A stretch of 64,000 nucleotides of DNA from Xanthomonas floridensis (GCF_001642575.1 NZ_LXNG01000034.1:124001-188000); one strand, 5' to 3'. Shown: positions 22,221-31,515, numbered from the stretch's first letter. Numbers and translations are program-made. Notes: generated from the letters alone by a model not told the origin.

Positions 22221-23492
22221 CTAGTGAACGGTGACGCGCGGTGCATCGCCGAAGTTGTCTGCGCCGGATACCACCACGCGGTCGCCGGCCTGCAGCCCGG
22301 ACAGCACCTGCACCTCGCCCAGGCTGCTGACGCCCATGCGCACGGGGCGGCGCACCGCGGTGTTGCCGTCCATCACGTAGGCGTAGCTGCCGCCGGATTG
22401 TTCGACGAACGGGCCGCGTTCGACCTTGAGCACATTGCGACGCGTGTCCATCACCACACGTGCGCTCATGCGTTGGCTCTGGCGCAGACCCGGCGGCTGC
22501 TTGTCAGTGAAGCGGATGCGCGCGGTGACTTCGCCATTGACCACCTCCGGCGACACCGCCGAGATGGCACCCGGGAACGGTTGGCCGCTGCCGCTGGTGA
22601 GCTGGGCCGGCATGCCGATCGCCAGATCGCGCGCGAAGCTTTCCGGCACCTTGATTTCGACCTCGAATTTGGACAGATCCACCACGCCCAGGATCGGCGC
22701 GTTCGCCGCGACCTGGGTGTGCTGCACCGCCTGCACCTGGCCGACCTGGCCGTCGAATGGTGCCAGCAGGGTGAGCGCGTCCACCTGGCGCTTTACTTCG
22801 GCCACCACGGCGCGCTGGCGGTCGGCCAGCAGGCGCTTGTTGCGCGAATCCAGGTCTGCGCCCTGGCTCTTCAATGCCGCATCGCGCTGGGCGTGCTGCA
22901 GGTCGATATCGGTCTTCTTCAAGGTGTCCTGCGCCTTGGCCAGCTCCACCTGCGGCACGGCGCCGCCATCGTAGCCGCGCTGGTAGCGCTCCAGGTCGCG
23001 CGCGGCGGCCTGCTTGTCGATCTTGGCCTGGTCGGTGAGCTTGCTGGCCGTGGCGCGCGCCAGGGTCGCATCCAGGGCCGCGCGGCTGGACTCGGCTTCC
23101 AGGCCGGCCAGGGTGGCCTGCTCCTGCGCCAGCTTGCTGCGCAACTCCGGGCTGTCGATGCGCGCCAGCTCCTGGCCCTGCTTGACCACGTCGCCGGCCA
23201 CCACGCTCAGCGTCACCGTGCCGGCGGAGATGGCGTACAGCACCGGGCTGTTGGCGGCGATGACGCGGCCGTCGGCGGCGATGTCGCGGACCAGGTCGCC
23301 CTGGGTGACAGTGGCAATGCGCACCCGGCTGGCATCGAAGGAGCGGCTGCCGGCGCTCCACGCGGTGATCGCCCAACCGATGCCGGCCAGCACCGCCATG
23401 GTGGCGACGCCGGGCCACAGCCAGCGGCGCCATGGCGCGGCATGAGCGGGTGTGCGGATGACTTGGTCCTGGGCGGAGGTGTCACGAATCAT
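22221..23492 (-). CDS. HlyD/MacA-type periplasmic adaptor of an efflux system
   Basis: About 423 residues. One N-terminal membrane anchor (PGVATMAVLAGIGWAITAW) is followed by a short lipoyl half-motif, a long coiled-coil hairpin (about 100-200, rich in Ala, Gln, Lys), the second lipoyl part (LTLLAPFDGQVGQVQAV) and beta-barrel and membrane-proximal domains. It would connect the MacB-like permeases to an outer-membrane channel, which is not encoded here. An in-frame ATG at 23516 would be slightly longer, but the predicted sigma-54 transcription start at about 23514 lies inside that codon, so the ATG at 23492 is preferred. First gene of the operon. Confidence 0.88.
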   Translation of the reverse strand: MIRDTSAQDQVIRTPAHAAPWRRWLWPGVATMAVLAGIGWAITAWSAGSRSFDASRVRIATVTQGDLVRDIAADGRVIAANSPVLYAISAGTVTLSVVAGDVVKQGQELARIDSPELRSKLAQEQATLAGLEAESSRAALDATLARATASKLTDQAKIDKQAAARDLERYQRGYDGGAVPQVELAKAQDTLKKTDIDLQHAQRDAALKSQGADLDSRNKRLLADRQRAVVAEVKRQVDALTLLAPFDGQVGQVQAVQHTQVAANAPILGVVDLSKFEVEIKVPESFARDLAIGMPAQLTSGSGQPFPGAISAVSPEVVNGEVTARIRFTDKQPPGLRQSQRMSARVVMDTRRNVLKVERGPFVEQSGGSYAYVMDGNTAVRRPVRMGVSSLGEVQVLSGLQAGDRVVVSGADNFGDAPRVTVH

Positions 23493-23524
23493 GGCGGGCG
23501 TGCTCGGTGGCGTCATGCTGACAA

Positions 23525-23541
23525 AGCAGGCCGCGTGCCAA
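23525..23541 (-). promoter_or_regulatory. Sigma-54 (-24/-12) promoter of the efflux/two-component operon
   Basis: On the minus strand the sequence TTGGCACGCGGCCTGCT matches the RpoN consensus TGGCACG-N4-TTGC at all but one position. The invariant GG (-25/-24) and GC (-13/-12) are 12 bases apart, as required. The predicted start is about 23514, giving a short leader of about 22 bases before the ATG at 23492. Confidence 0.8.
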
Positions 23542-23585
23542 CTTCCAAGTAACTGATATCAAAGGTATTCAGGCCAATGTAGCGG

Positions 23586-23660
23586 GTGTCCACAGTGTCC
23601 GCGGACACCCGCGCGGACACGCTGTCCGGCCGCGGTCATGCAGTGGACAAGAGCGGACAC
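23586..23660. promoter_or_regulatory. Cluster of GTGTCC/GGACAC sites, probable enhancer for the sigma-54 regulator
   Basis: A perfect 14-bp palindrome GTGTCCGCGGACAC lies at 23595-23608. Further copies or near copies of the half-site occur at 23586-23591, 23615-23620, 23622-23627, 23645-23649 and 23655-23660. Relative to the predicted sigma-54 start this is about -73 to -147, the usual place for an NtrC-family activator. The cluster also lies just upstream of divergent glmS. Confidence 0.65.
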
Positions 23661-23698
23661 GCTAAAATGCCGCTCTTCTTTCCTAATGAGCTGTCCCT

Positions 23699-25528
23699 AT
23701 GTGCGGCATTGTCGGAGCGATCGCCGGGCGCGACGTGGTCCCGGTCCTGATCGAAGGACTCAAGCGGCTGGAATATCGCGGCTATGACTCTTCCGGCATT
23801 GCGGTGCTCGATGGCGACCACGTGCGCCGGGTGCGCCGTACCGGGCGGGTGGCCGAAATGGCCCAGGCCGCGCAGGCCGAACGCTTCGGCGCCACGCTGG
23901 GCATCGGCCATACCCGTTGGGCTACGCATGGCGGCGTGACCGAAGCCAACGCGCATCCCCACATCAGTGCCGGCATCGCGCTGGTGCACAACGGCATCAT
24001 CGAAAACCACGAGCAGCAGCGCGAGAAGCTGCGTGCACTCGGCTACACCTTCGAGTCGCAGACCGACACCGAAGTCATCGCCCATCTGATCCATCATCAT
24101 CTGGCCGACGCCGGCGATCTGCTCGGCGCGCTGCAGCGCACGGTCAAGGAGCTCACCGGCGCCTACGCGCTGGCGGTGATGAGCCAGGCCGAGCCGGAGC
24201 GTTTCGTTTGCGCGCGCATGGGCTGCCCGCTGCTGATCGGGGTGGGCGAGGGCGAAAACTTCGTCGCCTCCGATGTCTCGGCCATCGTGCAGGCCACCCG
24301 CCAGGTGATCTTCCTGGAAGAGGGCGATACCGCCGAGCTGCGCCGCGATGGCGTGCGCATCTTCGACGGCGACAACGCACCGGTCGAGCGTGCGCTGCAT
24401 CTGTCGGATGTGTCGCTGGCCTCGCTGGAACTCGGCCCGTTCCGCCACTTCATGCAGAAGGAAATCCACGAACAGCCGCGCGCGCTGGCCGATACCATCG
24501 AGGCGGCGATTGATGCCAAGGGCTTCCCGGCATCGCTGTTCGGTGCCAATGCAGAAGCGGTGCTGCGCGACATCGAAGGCGTGCAGATCCTGGCCTGCGG
24601 CACCAGTTACTACGCCGGCATGACCGCGCGCTACTGGATCGAAGCCATCGCCGGGCTGCCATGCAGCGTGGAAATCGCCAGTGAATACCGCTACCGCGCC
24701 GCCTATGCCAATCCCAAGCACCTGATCGTCACCATCTCCCAGTCCGGCGAAACGCTGGACACGATGGAAGCGCTGAAATACGCCAAATCGCTTGGCCACC
24801 TGCATACGCTGTCGATCTGCAACGTGCCCGAAAGCGCGATCCCGCGCGCCAGCGAGCTGGTGTGCTACACGCGCGCCGGTGCCGAGATCGGCGTGGCATC
24901 GACCAAGGCATTCACCACGCAGCTGGCGGTGCTGTTCCAGCTGACCGTGGTGCTGGGCAAGTTGCACGGGCGCGTCAGCGACAGCGAAGAAGCCGATTAC
25001 CTGGAGCAGCTGCGTTTCCTGCCCGGCAGCGTGCAGCATGCCTTGAATCTGGAGCCGCAGATCATGGCTTGGGCCGAGCGGTTCTCGCCGAAAGAGAACG
25101 CCTTGTTCCTGGGGCGTGGCCTGCATTACCCGATCGCCCTGGAAGGCGCGCTCAAGCTCAAGGAAATCTCCTATATCCACGCCGAAGCGTATCCGGCAGG
25201 CGAGTTGAAGCACGGCCCGTTGGCTTTGGTGGACGCGGCCATGCCGGTGGTGGTGATCGCACCGAACGACCGGCTGCTGGAGAAGGTCAAATCCAATATG
25301 CAGGAAGTGCGCGCCCGCGGCGGCGAGCTGTTCGTGTTCGCCGACCAGGACAGCCATTTCAGCGAATCCGAAGGCGTGCACGTGATCCGCACGCCCCGCC
25401 ATGCCGGCGTGCTGTCGCCGGTGATCCACACCATCCCGGTGCAGCTGCTGGCCTACCACACCGCCCTGGCACGCGGCACCGACGTGGACAAGCCGCGCAA
25501 CCTGGCCAAGTCGGTGACGGTGGAGTAG
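23699..25528 (+). CDS. glmS: Glutamine-fructose-6-phosphate aminotransferase (isomerizing)
   Basis: 609 residues, full length. It begins MCGIVGA, so after Met removal the N-terminal Cys is the glutaminase nucleophile. The glutaminase domain (to about 240) has [11 protein letters not shown] and GHTRWATHG. Two SIS domains follow, with [15 protein letters not shown] and the final [13 protein letters not shown]. It makes glucosamine-6-phosphate, the first step to UDP-GlcNAc (with glmU at 12.3 kb). The 3' end is the conserved target region used by Tn7-like elements, but no transposon is present downstream. There is no evident glmS ribozyme, as expected in this group. Confidence 0.98.
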   Translation: MCGIVGAIAGRDVVPVLIEGLKRLEYRGYDSSGIAVLDGDHVRRVRRTGRVAEMAQAAQAERFGATLGIGHTRWATHGGVTEANAHPHISAGIALVHNGIIENHEQQREKLRALGYTFESQTDTEVIAHLIHHHLADAGDLLGALQRTVKELTGAYALAVMSQAEPERFVCARMGCPLLIGVGEGENFVASDVSAIVQATRQVIFLEEGDTAELRRDGVRIFDGDNAPVERALHLSDVSLASLELGPFRHFMQKEIHEQPRALADTIEAAIDAKGFPASLFGANAEAVLRDIEGVQILACGTSYYAGMTARYWIEAIAGLPCSVEIASEYRYRAAYANPKHLIVTISQSGETLDTMEALKYAKSLGHLHTLSICNVPESAIPRASELVCYTRAGAEIGVASTKAFTTQLAVLFQLTVVLGKLHGRVSDSEEADYLEQLRFLPGSVQHALNLEPQIMAWAERFSPKENALFLGRGLHYPIALEGALKLKEISYIHAEAYPAGELKHGPLALVDAAMPVVVIAPNDRLLEKVKSNMQEVRARGGELFVFADQDSHFSESEGVHVIRTPRHAGVLSPVIHTIPVQLLAYHTALARGTDVDKPRNLAKSVTVE

Positions 25529-25959
25529 CAAGTGGCACGCGGTCAGGCACTGGGATCGACCGCATGCGGGGCCAGGTGCGCGGCGGCCGGATGCCGAACC
25601 GTTGTCCGGCGTCGGAGCCGGTGTGGAGCGTTTCGCCCAACTGCCAGGTGCGCGTGTAACGGAGCATCCACCACCTCGCAGATGCCTGAGCGCGCGGGCG
25701 TGGTAGACAGCGACGAGGGCACGGCTGAGCGTCTTGCCTCGCCTGGCAGTCTCGTCCAAGCCCAGGCTCAACGGCACTGCGCTGGTGGCGCAGCGCACGT
25801 GCATCGACTCTTCTTCGCGTAGTAGAGGTGCTGGCGGAACGCCGCGCATCGCCGCCGGCGACCTGCGCCGCATTGGCAGACAGGTGCCCAGGCTGCCAGC
25901 AGTTTGGCCCAGCTTATGCATACGCTTTCTGCGAGGGTCACCACCACGCAGGAGGACGT
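25529..25959. other. Non-coding stretch downstream of glmS
   Basis: 431 bases without a supportable gene. Short frames on both strands lack ribosome sites. It is the position where Tn7-like elements insert in other genomes, but I see no terminal repeats or transposition genes. Confidence 0.5.
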
Positions 25960-26433
25960 ATGCACGAGTCTTTCAAACAGGGAGCGCCGGCCGAACTGTG
26001 GCAGGCGTTGGTGCGCGAAGCAGGCGAGCGGATTGCACGTCCGCTGGACGAATCGCGCGAGCACTATCTGGTCTTCGTGCTGCTGCGCTTCCAGCGCGAT
26101 GCGCATCTGCTGTCACGCACGCAAGCGCTGGCCTGGCTGCATGCGCAGGAACAGGTGGGCAGCGTGCGTGCGGACCTGCTGCGCGATGTCGGTGATGGAT
26201 GTCTGTTGATCGCAGGCCTGTTTCCCGGCGTCGCGCAACGGCGCCGACTCAGTGTGGACTACTTCATCGATCTGGGACGAGGCGCCTACTCCGACGTGGC
26301 CGACACCCACTGCAGCGATGCCGGCCTGTTCGCACAACTGGCCGACAGCTATCGCGAACTGGTCCGCATTCTCGCTGCCTTGCGCACGCCGCGTCACTGG
26401 CAGCCCGGCGCCGGCGGGATCCTGCATGCCTGA
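25960..26433 (+). CDS. Conserved-looking hypothetical cytoplasmic protein
   Basis: About 157 residues with no signal peptide or membrane segment, predicted largely helical. The strong ribosome site GGAGGA lies 3 bases before the ATG at 25960, which fixes the start. Segments such as REHYLVFVLLRFQRDAHLLS and YFIDLGRGAYSDVADTHC look like real protein, and codon use matches the neighbours. I do not recognise the family. Confidence 0.6.
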   Translation: MHESFKQGAPAELWQALVREAGERIARPLDESREHYLVFVLLRFQRDAHLLSRTQALAWLHAQEQVGSVRADLLRDVGDGCLLIAGLFPGVAQRRRLSVDYFIDLGRGAYSDVADTHCSDAGLFAQLADSYRELVRILAALRTPRHWQPGAGGILHA

Positions 26434-26441
26434 TTCTTGAG

Positions 26442-26625
26442 GTCGGGCAAGGGCGGTCCCCACACAGGCGTGGGGACTGTCCCGACTGCGATCGCCAGCG
26501 GTCTCGCGCACACTATCCCGGCAGGCCGATCTGCCGGGTGGGGTGCCATTACCCGGCCGATCACGGCACTGCGCAGTTGATGACCATCGCGTCGATGCGC
26601 TGCATGGGGGACATGCAGCGCATCG
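26442..26625 (+). other. Three successive hairpins ahead of a secreted-protein gene
   Basis: Hairpin 1 has stem GTCCCCAC / GTGGGGAC (26456-26463 with 26470-26477) nested inside GTCGGG / CCCGAC (26442-26447 with 26481-26486). Hairpin 2 has CCCGGCAG pairing with CTGCCGGG near 26517-26538. Hairpin 3 is a perfect 14-bp stem (26593-26606 with 26612-26625) with a 5-nt loop, ending 25 bases before the ATG at 26651. None has a T-run. They may shape the mRNA leader, or the first may end the upstream gene. Confidence 0.55.
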
Positions 26626-26650
26626 CCATCATCCATATGGACGGGGATTC

Positions 26651-27781
26651 ATGAAAACGTGTATTGCGGCGGTGCTGTTGGCACTGCCTGGGCTTGCCGT
26701 TGCACAGGACGTGCCGCCGGGTTATTCCGGCCAGGGTGGAATGACGCTGCAGGAGATCGATCCTGCCATCTATGCATATCACTACGACCACGGCTTCGTG
26801 GGCGAGGATGCAATGGGTTGGGATCCTGCGCTGCAATTCACCTGGTCGCGCATTGCCGCGGCCGAGGTCTGCGCACAGCAGGCGCCTTCCGATGCACTGA
26901 TCGCCAAGCTGGTGGAGCAGTACGGCAAGGATGCGGTGGTACACCAGACCAATGGCATTGGTTTCCACGAAGCGCAAATGCGTGCCGCCGGCACGTTCTG
27001 CACGCCGACGCGTAGTGCAGAGGCCACTGCAGTAGTGCCTGCATTTGCGGGCGGAGATTTTTCCACGGCAACCGTCTATGCGGCGGCGGCCGAGGCGGGG
27101 ACGGTGGTGGTTGAATCGACTGATTCGACCACAGGAAACCTGGAAGGCGCGCTCATGCCCTCCGCAGATTGGGCGTTGCAGCTGCCATTGCAGGCGCAGC
27201 TCAACGTGGGTTCGAACGGTCAGCCCAATGGCGATGAAATGTTGCGGGTGGTGCGGCGTGGCCACACCGGTGCCTTGGTTGGGGTCCAGGTTGCCGCCAG
27301 CTTGTTTGCCCGTGGCTTGGTGGCCTCATCCTTCAGCAAGGATCAGCTGAAAGGTGAAAAGATCAAGAGTATCGGCAATCCTGGATATGCACTGCAACGC
27401 GATGCGGTCAACGCGCAACTGAAGGCCTACTTCAGCGGCCATCCGTCCGCGATCCCGGTCGATCCGTTTCCGCTGCAGGTGGTCATGTCCGATTGGGTGT
27501 TGGTCTATCAGAGCCTGAGCGATACCGCATCACCCTACGAGTTGCGTTACAACGTCAGCATCGGTGGGGAGCGGAGTGGGTTGTTGAAGCGCAAGGCAAG
27601 CCCGGTCCATCTGGTCTGTGTACCGACGCCACGCACTGCCTCGCTGGAAGAGTGGGAAGCCAATGATTACGCATTGGTCAAACAAGCCGCACAAGCCTAT
27701 AGCGATGAATGTGCAGCGAAATTCGCCGAGCGCTTGCCGCAATGGTTTCCGGACAGAGAGGCTGTTGCGGCCTCCAACTGA
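26651..27781 (+). CDS. Secreted protein of unknown function
   Basis: 376 residues with a clean signal peptide (MKTCIAAVLLALPGLAVAQ, cleavage after AVA). The mature part is mixed alpha/beta and contains several Cys (EVCAQQ, GTFCTP, LVCVPT, DECAAK). No membrane segment or known catalytic motif is seen. The start at 26651 places the signal peptide first. A strong bidirectional terminator follows. I do not recognise the family. Its neighbourhood with the secreted effector pair is convergent, not an operon. Confidence 0.65.
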   Translation: MKTCIAAVLLALPGLAVAQDVPPGYSGQGGMTLQEIDPAIYAYHYDHGFVGEDAMGWDPALQFTWSRIAAAEVCAQQAPSDALIAKLVEQYGKDAVVHQTNGIGFHEAQMRAAGTFCTPTRSAEATAVVPAFAGGDFSTATVYAAAAEAGTVVVESTDSTTGNLEGALMPSADWALQLPLQAQLNVGSNGQPNGDEMLRVVRRGHTGALVGVQVAASLFARGLVASSFSKDQLKGEKIKSIGNPGYALQRDAVNAQLKAYFSGHPSAIPVDPFPLQVVMSDWVLVYQSLSDTASPYELRYNVSIGGERSGLLKRKASPVHLVCVPTPRTASLEEWEANDYALVKQAAQAYSDECAAKFAERLPQWFPDREAVAASN

Positions 27782-27860
27782 GCGTGGGATCGTTCAACGA
27801 CGGACATCAGATCGCTGGGGGATCTGGAAAATTTCGCTGTCAGCGTATTGCTTTAACCAG

Positions 27861-27894
27861 AACGGGGCACTGATCCAACGATCAGTGCCCCGTT
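27861..27894. terminator. Bidirectional rho-independent terminator
   Basis: A perfect 14-bp stem (27861-27874 with 27881-27894; AACGGGGCACTGAT and its complement) encloses a 6-nt loop, with TCTGTTTT after it on the plus strand. It separates the plus-strand secreted protein from the convergent effector gene. Confidence 0.9.
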
Positions 27895-27917
27895 CTGTTT
27901 TCCGGAATGCAGATGTA

Positions 27918-29807
27918 TCAGGCGACGCCGCGCGCCTGGCTGCGTTGCTGCTCTTGCTGATCTTGGACCTGTGTTTGTGACTGCAGCTGCGCGTCCTGCC
28001 GGACGGCATTGCTGCTTTGCTCCAATGGGCGTTCTGCAGCCGATGCCTTGTCCGTATAGATTCGCTGGTGCGCCGGATCGCTCGGCTGACCCTGTACCGC
28101 GAACAGTCCGGTGCCGTCCTTGCTCTGCATCACCGCATCGATGCGCTGCAAACCGCTGACCTTGGCTTCGAACGCCAATGAACCCGCTGCATTCTCCAGT
28201 GCACGACGGTCCGCGAACGCATTCGGACCCAGCTGTTCCAGCTTGCTCACCGCCTGGTTGTACAACGGATGATCGGGATTGGTTTTTTCCGACAGCAACG
28301 GCGTCTTCTCGGCCTGCTTCAGCGCCTTGAGCGTATCGCCGCCAACGACGCCATCATCCTGCAGTCCGTGTGCACGCTGGAAGGCCTTGACCGCCTCACC
28401 CGTTCGCTGGCCATAGGCGCCATCGGCGTTGAGTTCATTGCCCCTTGCGTCCTTGTAGCCCAACTGCTGCAGGGTCTGCTGCAACTTGAGAACTTCAGCG
28501 CCATGCGACTTATCGCGCAGAACCCCGGATGTTTCTGCCGCAGCCTGCGCATGCGCGGGTTTGTGTGCGTTGCCGTCGTGAGACTGCTGCTTGCTTTGGC
28601 TGCGGTCCTGCAGCAACTCGCGCGCCTCGGAAAGCGGGTCGCTGGCATAGAGCTTGACGCCCTTGGCGTGCTTGCGTTCAAGGTAAGAGTCCAGCGAGCT
28701 GAGCTCGACACCCTCACCGCCACGCGATTGGCTGATCTTAAGCTCGCCATCCTTGGGGTCGCGCACCACCATGGTGATGTGGTCGATACCTTTGTAGCGC
28801 CCTTTGTCCCAACCCAGTGAACCATTGTCCTCGCCGATGATCATGCCTTCCTTGAGCTTGTCGGCAGTGACGTCCTTGCCCTCGATCAGGACACCAGAAC
28901 GCTGCTCCGATTTGCGCAGCAGTTCAGATGCACTGTCATAGCCCGAAACGAATTTTTGCTCGTCCGCGAAGACTGATTTGCCTGCGCCCTGATTTATCTC
29001 GTCCATCGTGGCGTTTTGCATTTTGACGACCCAGCCCGAACAATCGACCGTACCTTTGTCTGGGTTCTTTGCACCCATGCCGTACTTGACGTGGTCATAT
29101 TTGACAGTGAGATCGTAGGCGGCATTGAGTGCAATGCCCTGCCCGTCAGGGTGTTGTTGTTGTGCGGATACCGACTGTGTCGGCGATTGCACCTGCCGAT
29201 TTTCCGAAACGGGAGCAATGCCTTTTTCAGGAATGCGGATACGGTCCATCTTCGTATCCCAATACTGGACAAACGTTTGCGCCATGTCTTTGTCGGACAT
29301 GCGCTGGAACGTCGCAGCATCCACACCGGTCAGGGACTTCAGTTCTTTCTCGCCTACATTGTTGAGGATGTTGGCGCGTGTGCTCTCTAGCCCGAAAGAT
29401 CCCGTGGCGATCGCGGTCTGAAGAGAGCGGTAACCGCTCGCGCCCTGCTGATGGGCCATATACATGTCCAGGCCATCAGGCGCCGATTTGCCCGATAGGT
29501 AAGGCCGGCCATCGCGTTCGTGTCGGTCGACCAGGGTTGCGCGGTTATCCAGGTACAGCCGCGCGGCTGCATCCGTATTGACCACCGCGTCCAGCTCGCG
29601 TCCAGTAATACCGTACTCGCCGGCGGTTCGGGGGGTGAACTGGAATAGTCCTTTTGCACCACTGGCCCCGCGGCTGGCCAACTCGTTGAAGTTGCCGCCG
29701 GTCTCTACGTGGGCAAAACGCAGGAAGTCGTCACGTGGGATATTCCGCTCGATCGCTTCGCGTTCGATGATATCGAGCACTTGGGCTCGTGAGTAGTTCG
29801 TCGGCAT
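27918..29807 (-). CDS. Antibacterial type IV secretion effector (X-Tfe), peptidoglycan hydrolase with XVIPCD
   Basis: 629 residues in four parts. (1) A lytic transglycosylase/lysozyme-like domain, residues about 5-190, with the candidate catalytic E35 in HVETGGNF and GLFQFTPRTAGEYG. (2) An NlpC/P60-like peptidase, about 225-390, with C256 in VDCSGWV and H343 in IDHITMVV. (3) A peptidoglycan-binding domain, about 428-500 (GAEVLKLQQTLQQLGY, FQRAHGL). (4) A C-terminal XVIPCD signal for the VirD4 coupling protein, about 505-629: HPLYNQAV, GLQRIDAVMQS, GTGLFAVQG and a Gln-rich tail. There is no Sec signal, as expected for T4SS delivery. The lipoprotein gene just upstream in transcription is its likely immunity protein. 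The secretion machine itself is not in this window. Confidence 0.9.
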   Translation of the reverse strand: MPTNYSRAQVLDIIEREAIERNIPRDDFLRFAHVETGGNFNELASRGASGAKGLFQFTPRTAGEYGITGRELDAVVNTDAAARLYLDNRATLVDRHERDGRPYLSGKSAPDGLDMYMAHQQGASGYRSLQTAIATGSFGLESTRANILNNVGEKELKSLTGVDAATFQRMSDKDMAQTFVQYWDTKMDRIRIPEKGIAPVSENRQVQSPTQSVSAQQQHPDGQGIALNAAYDLTVKYDHVKYGMGAKNPDKGTVDCSGWVVKMQNATMDEINQGAGKSVFADEQKFVSGYDSASELLRKSEQRSGVLIEGKDVTADKLKEGMIIGEDNGSLGWDKGRYKGIDHITMVVRDPKDGELKISQSRGGEGVELSSLDSYLERKHAKGVKLYASDPLSEARELLQDRSQSKQQSHDGNAHKPAHAQAAAETSGVLRDKSHGAEVLKLQQTLQQLGYKDARGNELNADGAYGQRTGEAVKAFQRAHGLQDDGVVGGDTLKALKQAEKTPLLSEKTNPDHPLYNQAVSKLEQLGPNAFADRRALENAAGSLAFEAKVSGLQRIDAVMQSKDGTGLFAVQGQPSDPAHQRIYTDKASAAERPLEQSSNAVRQDAQLQSQTQVQDQQEQQRSQARGVA

Positions 29808-29886
29808 CGCTCAAGGTCCTTGATTGAGTGCTGCAGCCACGCGGCTGCAGCGGTACGCCGCCCGAACCAATTCCTTTGGTCCTGTA

Positions 29887-30789
29887 TTAAGGGGTCGGCA
29901 GATACGATTTCTGGGCTGCATCGTACCGGTATACAACCGTTTCGTCACCCCCGCTCGTCGGCGGGCCGGCCGAAACGGTTACTCGCAGCTTGGGCAGGCC
30001 GGCTTGCGGAACAAATTCAAGCGTACTGCTGTTCTTGATACAGGGGATTTTCCCAGGCGCGTCCTCGCCACAATCGGCACTATTGTCCTCACCGGCCGGG
30101 AGATTGCCGAGATAGGTCCAGTGCCTATCGTCGATGTCCTGGGTTTCCTTCGGGTTGTACACGAGTACATCGTAGGAAAGGATGCGTATGCCGGACTGCA
30201 GGCTCCACGTCGGCACGGTCAGGACCAGTCGACCATCGTCGGTGACAACGGTCTGTGGCTTGCGTGTCGTGTCGACCGTGTTGCCTTTTTCCATTCCGCC
30301 GAATTCGCCGATGTAGGGCTCTGCGCCGAGAAACTTCCAGGGCGACTTGCTGCCCGGTTCGCTGGTGACGAAGGTGGCGTGGGCTAAGGTCACCTTGGTT
30401 TCCGGCGCCGCATAGTGGTTTTCACGCTCGGCACCGAAGAGCTGGGGGGTTTTCCAGGCGAAGCCGGTGTAGTAATGCGTACCACCAAGGTCGAACTGCA
30501 AGCCGTACCAGAAATGGATCCAGCTGCCATTGGCGATTTCATAAGACAGTGCGCCATCGCCATCGACATCGCTAATGAAGTAGAGCGCGCTATCCGGACG
30601 GGGCGGCTGGAGCTGTTGGGTGGAACCCTGGGTTGCATCCTGCATGGGAGAAGCGTCCTTATCTGAAGGTTTGGGGGGGGCGCTGGCCGGGGCGGCGGTT
30701 GTCTTCGGAGCTGTGGCGTCTGTTGCCGCCGGTTTGCAGGCGGCCAGCATCGCTAATGCAAGGATCAGCGGAATCTTCCTGACGAGCAT
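29887..30789 (-). CDS. Lipoprotein, probable immunity protein (X-Tfi) of the adjacent effector
   Basis: 300 residues with a lipoprotein signal peptide (lipobox LAAC, C18) and a low-complexity Ala/Pro/Thr linker (about 20-65). A beta-rich domain follows, with a calcium-loop-like SDVDGDGALSYE (about 73-84) and Cys in ADCGEDAPGKIPC that may bond. Genes encoding XVIPCD effectors are typically paired with periplasmic lipoproteins that block the effector, and this gene sits 79 bases upstream of the effector in the same direction. Immunity is inferred from pairing and location. Confidence 0.8.
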   Translation of the reverse strand: MLVRKIPLILALAMLAACKPAATDATAPKTTAAPASAPPKPSDKDASPMQDATQGSTQQLQPPRPDSALYFISDVDGDGALSYEIANGSWIHFWYGLQFDLGGTHYYTGFAWKTPQLFGAERENHYAAPETKVTLAHATFVTSEPGSKSPWKFLGAEPYIGEFGGMEKGNTVDTTRKPQTVVTDDGRLVLTVPTWSLQSGIRILSYDVLVYNPKETQDIDDRHWTYLGNLPAGEDNSADCGEDAPGKIPCIKNSSTLEFVPQAGLPKLRVTVSAGPPTSGGDETVVYRYDAAQKSYLPTP

Positions 30790-30990
30790 CGGGGTGCATC
30801 CATTGCGAAGGGCGGCGAAAGTCTACTCCAGCGCGGCGATGTGTCCAGTCGTCGCGCCGGGCCTTGCAGAGCCAGGCTATCTACCAGGCTTGGGGCTTCC
30901 AGGCGATGGGCGGGGGGCCTTCAAGTCTGCATCCCTTCTGTTGCATCCCTCGTCCGCTGACGCCTCAGCGTTATCTGGTGGACTGTCTGC

Positions 30991-31515
30991 TCACGCCAAA
31001 GGCGTATTGGAAATGATCTCCACCCAATAGCCGTCCGGGTCCTTGATGAAGGCCAGGTGCTTCATGCGGCCGTCTTCCAGGCGTTTTTGGTAGGCCACAC
31101 CGAGGCTGTCGAAGCGTGCGCAGGCGGCGTGGATGTCCGGTACCGAGACGCAGATATGGCCAAAGCCGCGTGGGTCGCTGTTGCCGTCGTGATAGACCGG
31201 GCCGTCCTGGGTTTCGGTGCCGTGGTTGTGGGTGAGTTCCAGCACGCCGGGGATGCCGGCCATCCACAGGCGGCGCGCTGCGTCGTCGTCCGGAATCGCG
31301 GTGTCCTGCGGCAGCAATGCGAGAAAGTACAGGCTGAACTCCGCCTCGGCGAAGTGGCGCGCATCCAGCAGGCGGAAGCCGAGCACACGCGTGTAGAAAT
31401 CCAGCGAGCGCTGCGCATCCTTGACGCGCAGCATGGTGTGGTTGAACACGAAGCCACGCGTCTCGGCGGGGGCGGCGCTGGCGCCGGGTACCTGTTGCAG
31501 GTCGGTCAAAGGCAT
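30991..31515 (-). CDS. gloA: Lactoylglutathione lyase (glyoxalase I)
   Basis: 174 residues, a single-chain glyoxalase I with the vicinal-oxygen-chelate fold. Characteristic segments are FNHTMLRVKDAQRSLDFYT, LELTHNHGTE, GFGHICVSVPD and FIKDPDGYWVEII, which supply the metal-binding His and Glu residues. It detoxifies methylglyoxal with glutathione. It stands alone between the effector pair and the copper operon. Confidence 0.95.
   Translation of the reverse strand: MPLTDLQQVPGASAAPAETRGFVFNHTMLRVKDAQRSLDFYTRVLGFRLLDARHFAEAEFSLYFLALLPQDTAIPDDDAARRLWMAGIPGVLELTHNHGTETQDGPVYHDGNSDPRGFGHICVSVPDIHAACARFDSLGVAYQKRLEDGRMKHLAFIKDPDGYWVEIISNTPLA

Noticed and set aside
23636..25921. Open frame of about 760 codons antisense to glmS
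   Set aside because: It mirrors glmS codon bias on the opposite strand; high third-position GC leaves long antisense frames. The protein is His/Arg/Gln-rich and has no domain pattern.
30790..30990. Possible small gene between the lipoprotein and glyoxalase genes
   Set aside because: Frames lack ribosome sites and the region contains G-runs; it is only about 200 bases.
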